The notes below the pieces were generated by a model. It saw only the letters and a list, made by a program, of their open reading frames with translations, did not search any database and was not told the DNA's origin. 64,000 bases of DNA from Prochlorococcus sp. AG-402-P18 (GTDB lineage Bacteria > Cyanobacteriota > Cyanobacteriia > PCC-6307 > Cyanobiaceae). Location of the stretch: contig QCJC01000008.1 in the NCBI GenBank assembly GCA_003216275.1, forward strand, positions 1-64,000. The letters are read 5' to 3'. Below, piece after piece: positions 56,637 through 64,000 of the stretch. Every line of letters starts with the position of its first letter. Position 1 is the stretch's first letter. Both the position numbers and the translations under genes were made by a program.

Positions 56637-57797
56637 TTACGCAGCAAACTGCCAAGACAACTCATGATTACAAGAATTCATTTTCCAACGAAGTAAACAC
56701 TTTATATTTTTTCCAATAAGAACTGATTGTGCGGTCATTTTCTTTTGACTTAAAACCATTCGTGGAGAGATTGTGGCCATCCAAATAGCTGCGGAGGGAT
56801 CATCAACCCACCTTGCTATTCTTTTACATGCTTCCAGTAAAGGCAAAGTGGAACCTGCAATTGTTTGATTTGAAAGCCTGCATAAGCCTTGTTCTACTGT
56901 TATCAAGCGATTATCCCAATTAAATAATCCATCTCCTAAGCCGTAAGCAGATATTGCATCACTTACTAAGACTATTTGTTTTGGAGCAATAATTTTTAAA
57001 AGCCTAATCATATCTGAATGAACATGAATACCATCTGCGATTAGCCCAAGAAAGACATCATCTCGTCTAATAGCTGCTCCAATAGGACCAATAGCTCGAT
57101 GATGCAAACCTTTCATTGCGTTAAAGGTATGTGTAATCATGCTCACACCATTATTAAAAGCTTTCATCGCTAAATCAAAATCAGCGGACGAATGCCCCAA
57201 AGAAACTACAATGTTTAATTCTCTTAAACGAGAGATCAACTCAAAAGAACCCTTTAATTCTGGAGCCAGTGTCATTAATGCTATGTCGTTCTCAAATTCG
57301 TTAATCATCTCATTTAAGGCAGAAAGACTTGGCTTACAAATACTTTTAAGTTCATGAGCACCAGAATATAATTCAGATAAGAAAGGTCCTTCCATATGAG
57401 CACCCAGAAGTCGACATCGATTTATTGATTTGTATTTACGAGTTTCCTTTAAGACTTTCATTCCCAATTGAAATTGATCTATGGAGCAACTAACAAAAGT
57501 AGGGCAAATCCCTTCTACTCCATCAAGCCAAAGTCGATCTAAAAACTTCACTAATTTAGGTATTTCATTAAAAGTTAAATCTGTAAATGAAATCCCTAAA
57601 CCTCCATTAATTTGAAGATCTATAGCTCTTGGACTTAGCCAATCACCACACCAGTCTTCATCATAATTTGATTCCTTGTTGGAACTTTTATAAATGGAAC
57701 TAATGATTCCATCTTCGTCTAAGACTAATGAATATAAATTATTTTGATTTTCATCGTCATCTACCTGAGGTAATTTTATGTTAATAAGTTTCCTCAT
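56637..57797 (-). CDS. nagA: N-acetylglucosamine-6-phosphate deacetylase
   Basis: A 386-residue amidohydrolase. Metal site motifs are HMEGPFLSELYSGAHEL near residue 131, LGHSSADFDLA near 198 and THTFNAMKGLHHRAIGP near 219. The catalytic aspartate is in LVSDAISAYGLGDG near 275. The N-terminal HxH of many amidohydrolases reads LQINGG, as usual in NagA. It recycles cell-wall or exogenous GlcNAc-6-P. No nagB or sugar transporter is adjacent. The gene is divergent from purE. Confidence 0.92.
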   Translation of the reverse strand: MRKLINIKLPQVDDDENQNNLYSLVLDEDGIISSIYKSSNKESNYDEDWCGDWLSPRAIDLQINGGLGISFTDLTFNEIPKLVKFLDRLWLDGVEGICPTFVSCSIDQFQLGMKVLKETRKYKSINRCRLLGAHMEGPFLSELYSGAHELKSICKPSLSALNEMINEFENDIALMTLAPELKGSFELISRLRELNIVVSLGHSSADFDLAMKAFNNGVSMITHTFNAMKGLHHRAIGPIGAAIRRDDVFLGLIADGIHVHSDMIRLLKIIAPKQIVLVSDAISAYGLGDGLFNWDNRLITVEQGLCRLSNQTIAGSTLPLLEACKRIARWVDDPSAAIWMATISPRMVLSQKKMTAQSVLIGKNIKCLLRWKMNSCNHELSWQFAA

Positions 57798-57877
57798 TTC
57801 TTAAAAACTAAAAATAATTACTGCACAATTCATGAATAATTGGCATTATGAATAGTGAAATTTGTAGAAATTGAAAA

Positions 57878-58414
57878 TTGTCTTTAACCGAAGCTAATAC
57901 ATTAAAGCAAGTAGCAGTAGTGATGGGTAGTGATTCAGATCTTAAAACTCTTCAACCTGCAGTAGAAATCCTAGATCAATTTGGAATAAGAAATGAAGTA
58001 AGGATCTTATCTGCCCATAGGACTCCAAAAGAAATGATGGATTTTGCCCAAATGGCAGAATCGAATGGTTATGGAGTAATAATTGCTGGGGCTGGAGGAG
58101 CTGCTCATCTACCTGGAATGGTCGCATCTTTTACGACTCTTCCAGTAATCGGCGTTCCAGTTAAAAGTAAGGCACTTTCAGGAATAGATTCTATGTATTC
58201 AATTTTGCAAATGCCCTCAGGTATACCTGTCGCAACAGTTGCAATTGACGGGGGACTAAATGCTGGCCTTTTAGCTACTCAAATTTTAGCAATTAATAAT
58301 ATTGAATTAAAAAATAAATTAAAAATCTACCGATCTCATTTACATGATCATGTCACAGAAAAAGATAAGTCAATTAAAGAAATGGGTTCTAAAAAGTATC
58401 TAGATAAAATGTAA
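57878..58414 (+). CDS. purE: N5-carboxyaminoimidazole ribonucleotide mutase PurE
   Basis: A 178-residue enzyme of purine synthesis that moves the carboxyl group to the AIR ring. The phosphate and carboxylate sites are GSDSDLKTLQPA near residue 17 and SAHRTPKEM near 45, with IAGAGGAAHLPGM following. The start is a TTG at 57878 without a close strong Shine-Dalgarno. Length is slightly longer than average because of a charged C-terminal tail. Confidence 0.95.
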   Translation: MSLTEANTLKQVAVVMGSDSDLKTLQPAVEILDQFGIRNEVRILSAHRTPKEMMDFAQMAESNGYGVIIAGAGGAAHLPGMVASFTTLPVIGVPVKSKALSGIDSMYSILQMPSGIPVATVAIDGGLNAGLLATQILAINNIELKNKLKIYRSHLHDHVTEKDKSIKEMGSKKYLDKM

Positions 58415-58439
58415 TAATATAACACTAATTATTTGTTAA

Positions 58440-59075
58440 CTAAGACATTTTTGAAATAATTTCTTGATTAACAAGAAAATTAGTAACTATATCTACACAT
58501 TCATCAATCGCCATTTTTCCAGTATCAATTTTCAATTCAGGAGACTGAGGCTCTTCATAGGGACTTGAGATACCTGTAAAGTCTTTGATCTCTCCTTTTC
58601 TTGCCTTTGCATATAGTCCTTTTGTATCTCTTGTTTCACAAATATCTAAATCAGCCGCACAAAATATTTCTATAAAATCATTTTCCCCAACCAATGCTCT
58701 TGCATTATCGCGATCAATTCTAAATGGTGATACAAATGCAGTTAAAACTATTATTCCAGCGTCAAGAAAAAGTTTAGAGACTTCTCCTATTCTTCTAATG
58801 TTTTCTTCTCTATCAAGGTCAGAGAATCCCAAGTCTTTACATAATCCATGCCTGATGTTGTCACCATCTAACAAATAAGTTGAATAACCATTTTTATGAA
58901 GAGCTACATTAACCGAGTTGGCTAATGTACTTTTCCCTGACCCAGATAAACCTGTAAACCAAAGTATTGAACTCCCATGTCCTCTTTGCTGAGATCGAGC
59001 AGCTCTATCAACTGAGGATTGATGCCAAACTATATTGGTGGATTTTGCTAGAGGACTTTTAGAATTCTGTTCCAT
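58440..59075 (-). CDS. cysC: Adenylylsulfate kinase
   Basis: A 211-residue APS kinase converting adenylylsulfate to PAPS in sulfate assimilation. The Walker A motif GLSGSGKST is near residue 42, with [18 protein letters not shown] near 70 and the [13 protein letters not shown] loop near 112. Length is normal. It lies 50 bases after sui1 on the same strand; no other cys genes are in the window. Confidence 0.96.
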   Translation of the reverse strand: MEQNSKSPLAKSTNIVWHQSSVDRAARSQQRGHGSSILWFTGLSGSGKSTLANSVNVALHKNGYSTYLLDGDNIRHGLCKDLGFSDLDREENIRRIGEVSKLFLDAGIIVLTAFVSPFRIDRDNARALVGENDFIEIFCAADLDICETRDTKGLYAKARKGEIKDFTGISSPYEEPQSPELKIDTGKMAIDECVDIVTNFLVNQEIISKMS

Positions 59076-59125
59076 GAAATCAGATTAATTGGTTCTATTC
59101 TCCATCTTGATAGACACAATGTGTT

Positions 59126-59449
59126 TTACCCCCCACTCTGTTTTGGCCTAAAACCCTCTTTAACAAGAAAATCATGAGCTTTAAATATTTGATCTCCTTG
59201 CAACTCCAAAGAATCTCCCTTCACTGTTCCCCCTGTTCCACAAGCCATTTTCAGATTCTTTAGAAGTTTTTTCGCCTCTACTTGACTTAATTGCAATCCT
59301 TTTATGACAGTAACAAGTTTTCCTTTTTTTCCAGAGCGAGTTCTTTCTAAACGAACTTGTCGCTTTCCTTTAGGTGCAACACTATTCTGAGTATCATTCT
59401 CTATTGTCTTAATAGGATCATTAAATTCACTCCAGCCTCCTTTAGACAT
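59126..59449 (-). CDS. SUI1/eIF1-like translation factor (YciH family)
   Basis: A 107-residue protein. After a polar N-terminus of about 40 residues comes the SUI1 domain with VTVIKGLQLSQVEAKKLLKNL, CGTGGTVKG near 75 and the QGDQIFKAHDFLVKEG end. This is the eIF1-like fold. The bacterial homologue affects initiation fidelity in vitro, but its cellular role is unclear. It is divergent from trpB. Confidence 0.93.
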   Translation of the reverse strand: MSKGGWSEFNDPIKTIENDTQNSVAPKGKRQVRLERTRSGKKGKLVTVIKGLQLSQVEAKKLLKNLKMACGTGGTVKGDSLELQGDQIFKAHDFLVKEGFRPKQSGG

Positions 59450-59489
59450 CTTCTTGATTTTTGGCTGATAACTATTTTCTCAATCTAAG

Positions 59490-60743
59490 GTGACAGGTAC
59501 ACTCCACACTCAATTTACAGATTCGGAGCTATCTCCAATAACAAGGCCAAATGCTCTTGGACGTTTTGGGCGATACGGTGGGCAATATGTTCCTGAAACT
59601 TTAATACCTGCCCTTATTGAATTAGAAAAAGCGGCGAAGGAAGCATGGCAGGATTCTTTATTCAATTCAGAACTCAATCATTTACTAAAAACTTATGTAG
59701 GAAGATCCACGCCTCTATATGAAGCTAAAAGATTAACTGAGCATTATAGAAAAACAGCATTAAAAGGTCCACGTATTTGGCTTAAAAGAGAAGACTTAAA
59801 CCATACTGGTGCTCATAAAATAAATAATGCACTTGGACAAGTACTTCTAGCGATAAGAATGGGGAAAAAAAGAATTATTGCGGAAACCGGAGCTGGGCAA
59901 CATGGAGTTGCGACTGCGACAGTCTGCGCCCGATTTGGGTTGCAATGCGTTATCTACATGGGTAAAGAGGATATGCGCAGACAAGCTTTAAACGTATTCA
60001 GGATGCAATTGCTTGGGGCTACTGTTAAACCAGTCACGAATGGTACTGCCACCCTTAAAGATGCGACAAGCGAAGCCATTCGTGATTGGGTTACTAATGT
60101 TGAAACAACCCACTACATACTTGGATCAGTTGCAGGGCCACATCCATATCCAATGTTGGTGAGAGATTTCCATGCAGTTATTGGAGAAGAAGCAAAGCAA
60201 CAATGTAAAGAAGCCTTTGGGAGATCTCCGGATGTACTTTTAGCTTGCGTTGGAGGCGGCTCAAATGCAATGGGTCTTTTTCATCCTTTTGTAGAAGATA
60301 AAAGTGTTCGAATGATTGGAATTGAAGCTGCTGGAGATGGAGTAGAAACTGGTCGTCATGCAGCAACAATTACTGAAGGAACAATAGGAGTTCTTCATGG
60401 TGCAATGAGTCTATTGCTACAGGACAAAGATGGACAAGTGGAAGAGGCACATTCTATTAGCGCAGGTCTTGATTACCCAGGTGTTGGGCCAGAACATAGT
60501 TACTTAAAAGAAATTGGGCGTGCTGAATATGCTGCGGTGACTGATACTGAAGCAATAGAAGCTTTGCAATTAGTTAGTCAATTAGAAGGTATAATCCCTG
60601 CACTTGAAACTGCCCATGCATTTGCCTATCTAGAAAAACTTTGCCCAACGCTTGATCATGATTCAGAAGTTGTAATTAACTGCTCTGGCAGAGGAGATAA
60701 AGATGTAAATACAGTTGCAGAAAAATTAGGCTCAACAATATAA
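59490..60743 (+). CDS. trpB: Tryptophan synthase beta chain
   Basis: A 417-residue PLP enzyme joining indole and serine. It opens with the [19 protein letters not shown] segment near residue 24. The PLP lysine is in [19 protein letters not shown] near 110, and the phosphate loop is [12 protein letters not shown] near 253. The start is GTG at 59490. The partner trpA is not in the window. Confidence 0.98.
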   Translation: MTGTLHTQFTDSELSPITRPNALGRFGRYGGQYVPETLIPALIELEKAAKEAWQDSLFNSELNHLLKTYVGRSTPLYEAKRLTEHYRKTALKGPRIWLKREDLNHTGAHKINNALGQVLLAIRMGKKRIIAETGAGQHGVATATVCARFGLQCVIYMGKEDMRRQALNVFRMQLLGATVKPVTNGTATLKDATSEAIRDWVTNVETTHYILGSVAGPHPYPMLVRDFHAVIGEEAKQQCKEAFGRSPDVLLACVGGGSNAMGLFHPFVEDKSVRMIGIEAAGDGVETGRHAATITEGTIGVLHGAMSLLLQDKDGQVEEAHSISAGLDYPGVGPEHSYLKEIGRAEYAAVTDTEAIEALQLVSQLEGIIPALETAHAFAYLEKLCPTLDHDSEVVINCSGRGDKDVNTVAEKLGSTI

Positions 60744-60756
60744 ATTTAAAATCCTA

Positions 60757-61113
60757 TTAATACCTTGGAACAGATTGATCCACATCTCTACTCCAAGCGT
60801 CTATTCCACCCACAAGATTCAAAACACTTTTACTTATACCTTTTTCTAATAGCCAGCTGCCAAAATGCAGGCTTCTCACACCTGCATGACATAGAACAAC
60901 AATGGTTTGATCCTTAGGTAACAATTCTTCGATTTTTTCTGACCAGTTTGAAGCCTTACTTAAAGGTAGATGTAATACTGAGAAAGTAAATGATGCAATA
61001 GCAATTTCATTATCCTCCCTAACGTCTATAATGAATGGTTTTTCAGAAGAATTATCTTCTAACAATTTCTTTAATTCTGTTGGGGATATATCTAAAGGAA
61101 TATGCTGATTCAT
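60757..61113 (-). CDS. Rhodanese-like protein
   Basis: A 118-residue single-domain rhodanese. The active-site cysteine is in VVLCHAGVRSLHFGSWL near residue 68, with FIIDVREDNEIA near 24. It would transfer sulfur to a thiol or cyanide acceptor. The ATG at 61111-61113 (MNQHIPLDISP) is preferred over an ATG six codons upstream. It converges on trpB with a 13-base gap. Confidence 0.88.
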   Translation of the reverse strand: MNQHIPLDISPTELKKLLEDNSSEKPFIIDVREDNEIAIASFTFSVLHLPLSKASNWSEKIEELLPKDQTIVVLCHAGVRSLHFGSWLLEKGISKSVLNLVGGIDAWSRDVDQSVPRY

Positions 61114-61189
61114 AAATAAAAGACAAGCCATAAATTAAACTTTCCCATATCTAAGCTCAGAAAGTACACAAATGCAGAAATTATAAACA

Positions 61190-62776
61190 ATGAAATCGCG
61201 TTTATCGTATTTTTTAATATCTGGAATAATACTTTTATCCATTTTTGTAGGGATATTAATTTGGCGTAATAATAACCTTCAGGTGATTCCTAAAATCAAT
61301 GAGAAAGGATTTAATACTCCAATTTCATCAAAATATATACCGACAAATGCTAATCTAATTTTACATTGGAAAATCAATCCAACCAAACTTCCAAATTATT
61401 TAGAAAATTCTCAAGGCAAAATAAATAAAAATATTACAACTAAAAAAATTGCTTTCATCAGAGATTCTTCCTTCCAATTAATCAGCCTTGATTTCGCAAA
61501 AGATCTATCAAAATGGGCAGGCGATTATGGCAGCTTTGCAGTTTTTGATACAAATAATCAGTCTCTTAATGATTGGCTAATGGTTTTAGAAATAAATAAA
61601 GATGAAAATATTGAAGAAGTTTTAGAATCAATTTCTTACCCAAAACAAATAGATGAGGAGATGAAATCTAGTTATAAATTAAATATCTCAAAATCAAAAA
61701 TAATTGAAAAAAAAATTAATTCAAATAAATCAATATATTTTTCGACTGAAAAAAATTATATTTTAATAGCATCAAATCAAAAAATAATAGAATCATCAAT
61801 AAAGCAATCAAAAGTTAATGCAATAGATACGAAAGAAAATTATAAAGAGATGCAATTAAAAGATAATCTTAATGATGGTATTTTTTTATTGGAAATCTCT
61901 CCAAAGAAAATTTTCGATATAATAGGTCAAAAGAAAGATCTATTTGAATTAAATAAATCAAAAAAATTGATTTCGTCAATAAATTTAAATCAGAATAATC
62001 TGATTATAGAAGGAGTTCTCTCTTATGAGAATAGAAGTCAAAGTGCAATTAATGAGCTTAATTATGATTTAATTGATATCGAAAAAGAGTTTAAATCATT
62101 TGATAACTTTATATTAATTGACAACCCTAAACAATATTATGCAAATAAAGCTATTCATCCATATAAAAAATTAATAGCTTCTCTTATTAAAAATTCAACA
62201 ACAACTGATTATTCTAAACTTTTCAAGATAATTCTCGAAAACACCCAAGGAAATCTAATTTGGATTAAGAATAAAGATTGGTTAGTCTTAACTAACAAAA
62301 ATGATATAAACAAAAAAAAGATAAATGATATTCTAAAAAAAGATAACTTTTTAAATTCTTCTCTTGATTTTAAAAACAAAAAACTTGAGATTTGGTCAAA
62401 AATAACTACAAATAATAATGAAGAATATGAGATAAAAGATAATATTGAGGCCATTGTTCAAGAAAATGAAAATGAATATATATGGAGTAAAAGACTGGTA
62501 TCTATTCCAACTTTTTTCAACAACAAATACTTACAAGATAATATAGTTATAGAACAGGAAAAAGACGGTATTAACCATTTTGATGATTCTATAAGAATAC
62601 ACTTGGGAAAGGAGAAAACAGAAGTACTTCTAAATAATTTTTATCCCTATATCTTACTTAGGACGATGCTTGGAAATGAATTCGAATCACCAAAAGCTAT
62701 TGATATATCTGTTTCGGTTCCTACAATTAATTATCCAGACTTCATTAAATTCAAAGTCAACTTACAAACAAGTTGA
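61190..62776 (+). CDS. Membrane-anchored DUF3352-like protein
   Basis: A 528-residue protein with a single N-terminal membrane span (residues 7-25) and a long, strand-rich extracytoplasmic part. The segment IPTNANLILHWKINPTKLPNYL near residue 50 matches the start of DUF3352. Composition is extreme for the window: Lys, Asn and Ile dominate, and codon use is very AT-rich. A role at the cell envelope is likely, but no function is known. ATG start; citrate synthase follows. Confidence 0.78.
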   Translation: MKSRLSYFLISGIILLSIFVGILIWRNNNLQVIPKINEKGFNTPISSKYIPTNANLILHWKINPTKLPNYLENSQGKINKNITTKKIAFIRDSSFQLISLDFAKDLSKWAGDYGSFAVFDTNNQSLNDWLMVLEINKDENIEEVLESISYPKQIDEEMKSSYKLNISKSKIIEKKINSNKSIYFSTEKNYILIASNQKIIESSIKQSKVNAIDTKENYKEMQLKDNLNDGIFLLEISPKKIFDIIGQKKDLFELNKSKKLISSINLNQNNLIIEGVLSYENRSQSAINELNYDLIDIEKEFKSFDNFILIDNPKQYYANKAIHPYKKLIASLIKNSTTTDYSKLFKIILENTQGNLIWIKNKDWLVLTNKNDINKKKINDILKKDNFLNSSLDFKNKKLEIWSKITTNNNEEYEIKDNIEAIVQENENEYIWSKRLVSIPTFFNNKYLQDNIVIEQEKDGINHFDDSIRIHLGKEKTEVLLNNFYPYILLRTMLGNEFESPKAIDISVSVPTINYPDFIKFKVNLQTS

Positions 62777-62840
62777 AAGTACTATATTTTCCAGCTAGGT
62801 TAATTCAATAAAATGAAATTCAATTTAAAATTATTTCACT

Positions 62841-62844
62841 GGAG
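62841..62844 (+). promoter_or_regulatory. Ribosome-binding site before a possible ATA start of gltA
   Basis: GGAG lies eight bases before an ATA at 62853 that is in frame with citrate synthase. The first standard start, TTG at 62880, has no ribosome-binding site near it. Confidence 0.4.
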
Positions 62845-62879
62845 CTAAAGCCATAGATAACGAACAAAAAACAACTAAT

Positions 62880-64000
62880 TTGATTCTAAAGCCAGGACTG
62901 GAGGGAGTTCCTGTAACCAAATCAGGAATATGTGAAATCAATGGGACAGAAGGAACGCTTAACTACAGAGGTTATCCAATATCTGAGCTTGCAAAGAAAA
63001 GTAGTTTTCTAGAAACTGCCTTTCTATTGATTTGGGGAGAACTTCCTACTGCAAATGAGCTTCAAAGATTTGAAGAAGAAGTTCAAATGCATAGACGAGT
63101 AAGTTTTCGAATTAGAGATATGCTTAAATGTTTCCCTGAATCGGGGCATCCAATGGATGCTCTTCAAGCCAGTGCAGCATCATTAGGCCTCTTTTACTCT
63201 AGAAGAGCAATTGATGATCCGAAATATATTTACGACGCAGTTGTGAGATTGATTGCAAAAATTCCAACTATGGTTGCTGCTTTTGAGCAAATAAGAAAAG
63301 GAGATGATCCTATTCAACCCCAAGATGATTTGCCTTATTCATCAAATTTCCTCTATATGCTCACTGAGAGGGAACCCAATCCTCTTGCAGCAAGAGTTTT
63401 CGACCGGTGCTTAATACTTCATGCTGAGCATAGTCTAAATGCAAGTACTTTCAGTGCAAGAGTAACTGCAAGCACATTGACAGATCCATATGCTGTGGTT
63501 GCTTCTGCTGTAGGGACATTGGCAGGACCTCTTCATGGAGGCGCCAATGAGGATGTGATAGCAATGTTGGAAGAAATTGGAGCCCCAGACAAAGCCTCAT
63601 CATTTCTTAATGATGCAATTACAAAAAAAAGGAAAATAATGGGCTTTGGTCATAGGGAATATCGTGTCAAAGACCCAAGAGCAACAATTTTGCAAAACTT
63701 CGCAGAAGAACTTTTTTCAGAATTTGGCAAAGATGAAATGTATGAAGTAGCCAAAACACTTGAAGAAGAAGCTATTACCAGGCTAGGGGCAAAAGGTATA
63801 TTCCCAAATGTTGACTTTTATTCAGGACTAGTTTATCGAAAGCTTGGAATTCCTCGCGATCTTTTTACTCCAGTGTTTGCCATTTCAAGAGTTGCTGGTT
63901 GGTTGGCTCACTGGAGAGAACAACTAGGAGCTAATAGAATTTTCAGACCATCACAAATTTATGAAGGCGCAAAAGTAAGAAATTGGAAACCTCTTGAAAG
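62880..64000 (+). CDS. gltA: Citrate synthase (runs off the right edge)
   Basis: A partial protein of about 373 residues. It starts in the family pattern LKPGLEGVPVTKSGICEING. Catalytic residues appear in AGPLHGGANEDVI near residue 216 (histidine), FGHREYRVKDPRA near 255 (histidine) and FPNVDFYSGLVYRKLGIP near 307 (aspartate). It condenses oxaloacetate and acetyl-CoA, feeding 2-oxoglutarate for nitrogen assimilation in cyanobacteria. The window ends at NWKPLE, probably only a few codons short of the stop. The frame is open back to 62829; see the start-codon note. Confidence 0.93.
   Translation, partial: MILKPGLEGVPVTKSGICEINGTEGTLNYRGYPISELAKKSSFLETAFLLIWGELPTANELQRFEEEVQMHRRVSFRIRDMLKCFPESGHPMDALQASAASLGLFYSRRAIDDPKYIYDAVVRLIAKIPTMVAAFEQIRKGDDPIQPQDDLPYSSNFLYMLTEREPNPLAARVFDRCLILHAEHSLNASTFSARVTASTLTDPYAVVASAVGTLAGPLHGGANEDVIAMLEEIGAPDKASSFLNDAITKKRKIMGFGHREYRVKDPRATILQNFAEELFSEFGKDEMYEVAKTLEEEAITRLGAKGIFPNVDFYSGLVYRKLGIPRDLFTPVFAISRVAGWLAHWREQLGANRIFRPSQIYEGAKVRNWKPLE

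Overview
The window looks like a continuous piece of a marine picocyanobacterial chromosome, most likely Prochlorococcus of an AT-rich, low-light NATL-like type. The genus call rests on gene content: ChlM, NDH-1 subunit H, a CP12-like protein, a full set of phylloquinone (men) genes, BicA/SbtA/SbtB-type inorganic carbon transport, a Ycf29-type regulator, an Mg-type HemB, and many very short intergenic gaps. The strain-level call is inference. I see no rRNA, tRNA, insertion sequence, prophage or CRISPR array. Nearly all of the sequence is densely packed housekeeping genes with frequent TTG and GTG starts.

Layout. 1-4.6 kb: a small conserved-looking ORF, an aspartoacylase-family hydrolase, a glutathionyl-hydroquinone-reductase-like protein, a membrane protein, a CP12-like protein and Obg. 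4.7-9.5 kb (minus strand): mutS2, a glyoxalase-fold protein, hemB and a DnaJ-domain protein. 9.7-13.7 kb: a carbon-uptake block (BicA-like SulP, SbtA, SbtB) facing a thioredoxin-reductase-like flavoprotein whose NADPH site is degenerate. 14.1-17.5 kb: a coiled-coil protein coupled to a UbiB/ABC1 kinase, then enolase. 17.7-24 kb: a ClpB paralogue followed by the secE-nusG-rplK-rplA-rplJ-rplL cluster, with leader structures before rplA and rplJ and a terminator after rplL. 24-30 kb: rnhA, pyrD, a CobD-type aminotransferase, murG, a secreted hypothetical protein and pgk. 30-42.4 kb: rbgA, rluD, a fused oligopeptide-type ABC ATPase, a RelA/SpoT enzyme, a DUF2062 protein, mnmE, nadC, argS and hisC. 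42.4-45.4 kb (minus strand): prfB with a programmed +1 frameshift, a DUF3285 protein, ybeY, dgkA and a trpG/pabA amidotransferase. 45.5-46.7 kb: glutaredoxin and glutathione synthetase. 46.7-53 kb: the phylloquinone block menF / menA-menC-menE / thioesterase, with ndhH. 53-64 kb: rsmH, cysteine desulfurase, the Ycf29-like regulator, chlM, nagA, purE, cysC, sui1, trpB, a rhodanese, a DUF3352 membrane-anchored protein and citrate synthase, which runs off the right edge.

How the genes relate. The carbon-uptake genes and the CP12-like protein serve the supply and redox control of CO2 fixation. The men genes make the phylloquinone head group and attach its tail for photosystem I. hemB and chlM are early and late steps towards chlorophyll. 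The secE-rplL block and prfB are translation genes that carry visible cis-regulatory structure. I found no convincing new multi-gene system. The most interesting points are regulatory: the rplJ leader, a tiny upstream ORF overlapping the rplA start, the prfB frameshift, rnhA starting directly at a terminator U-tract, and a citrate synthase whose best ribosome-binding site points at an ATA codon. Unusual protein variants are also present: a pyridine-nucleotide-independent-looking TrxR relative, SbtB without its C-terminal loop, CP12 with only its C-terminal cysteine pair, and MenE with a degenerate ATP loop.
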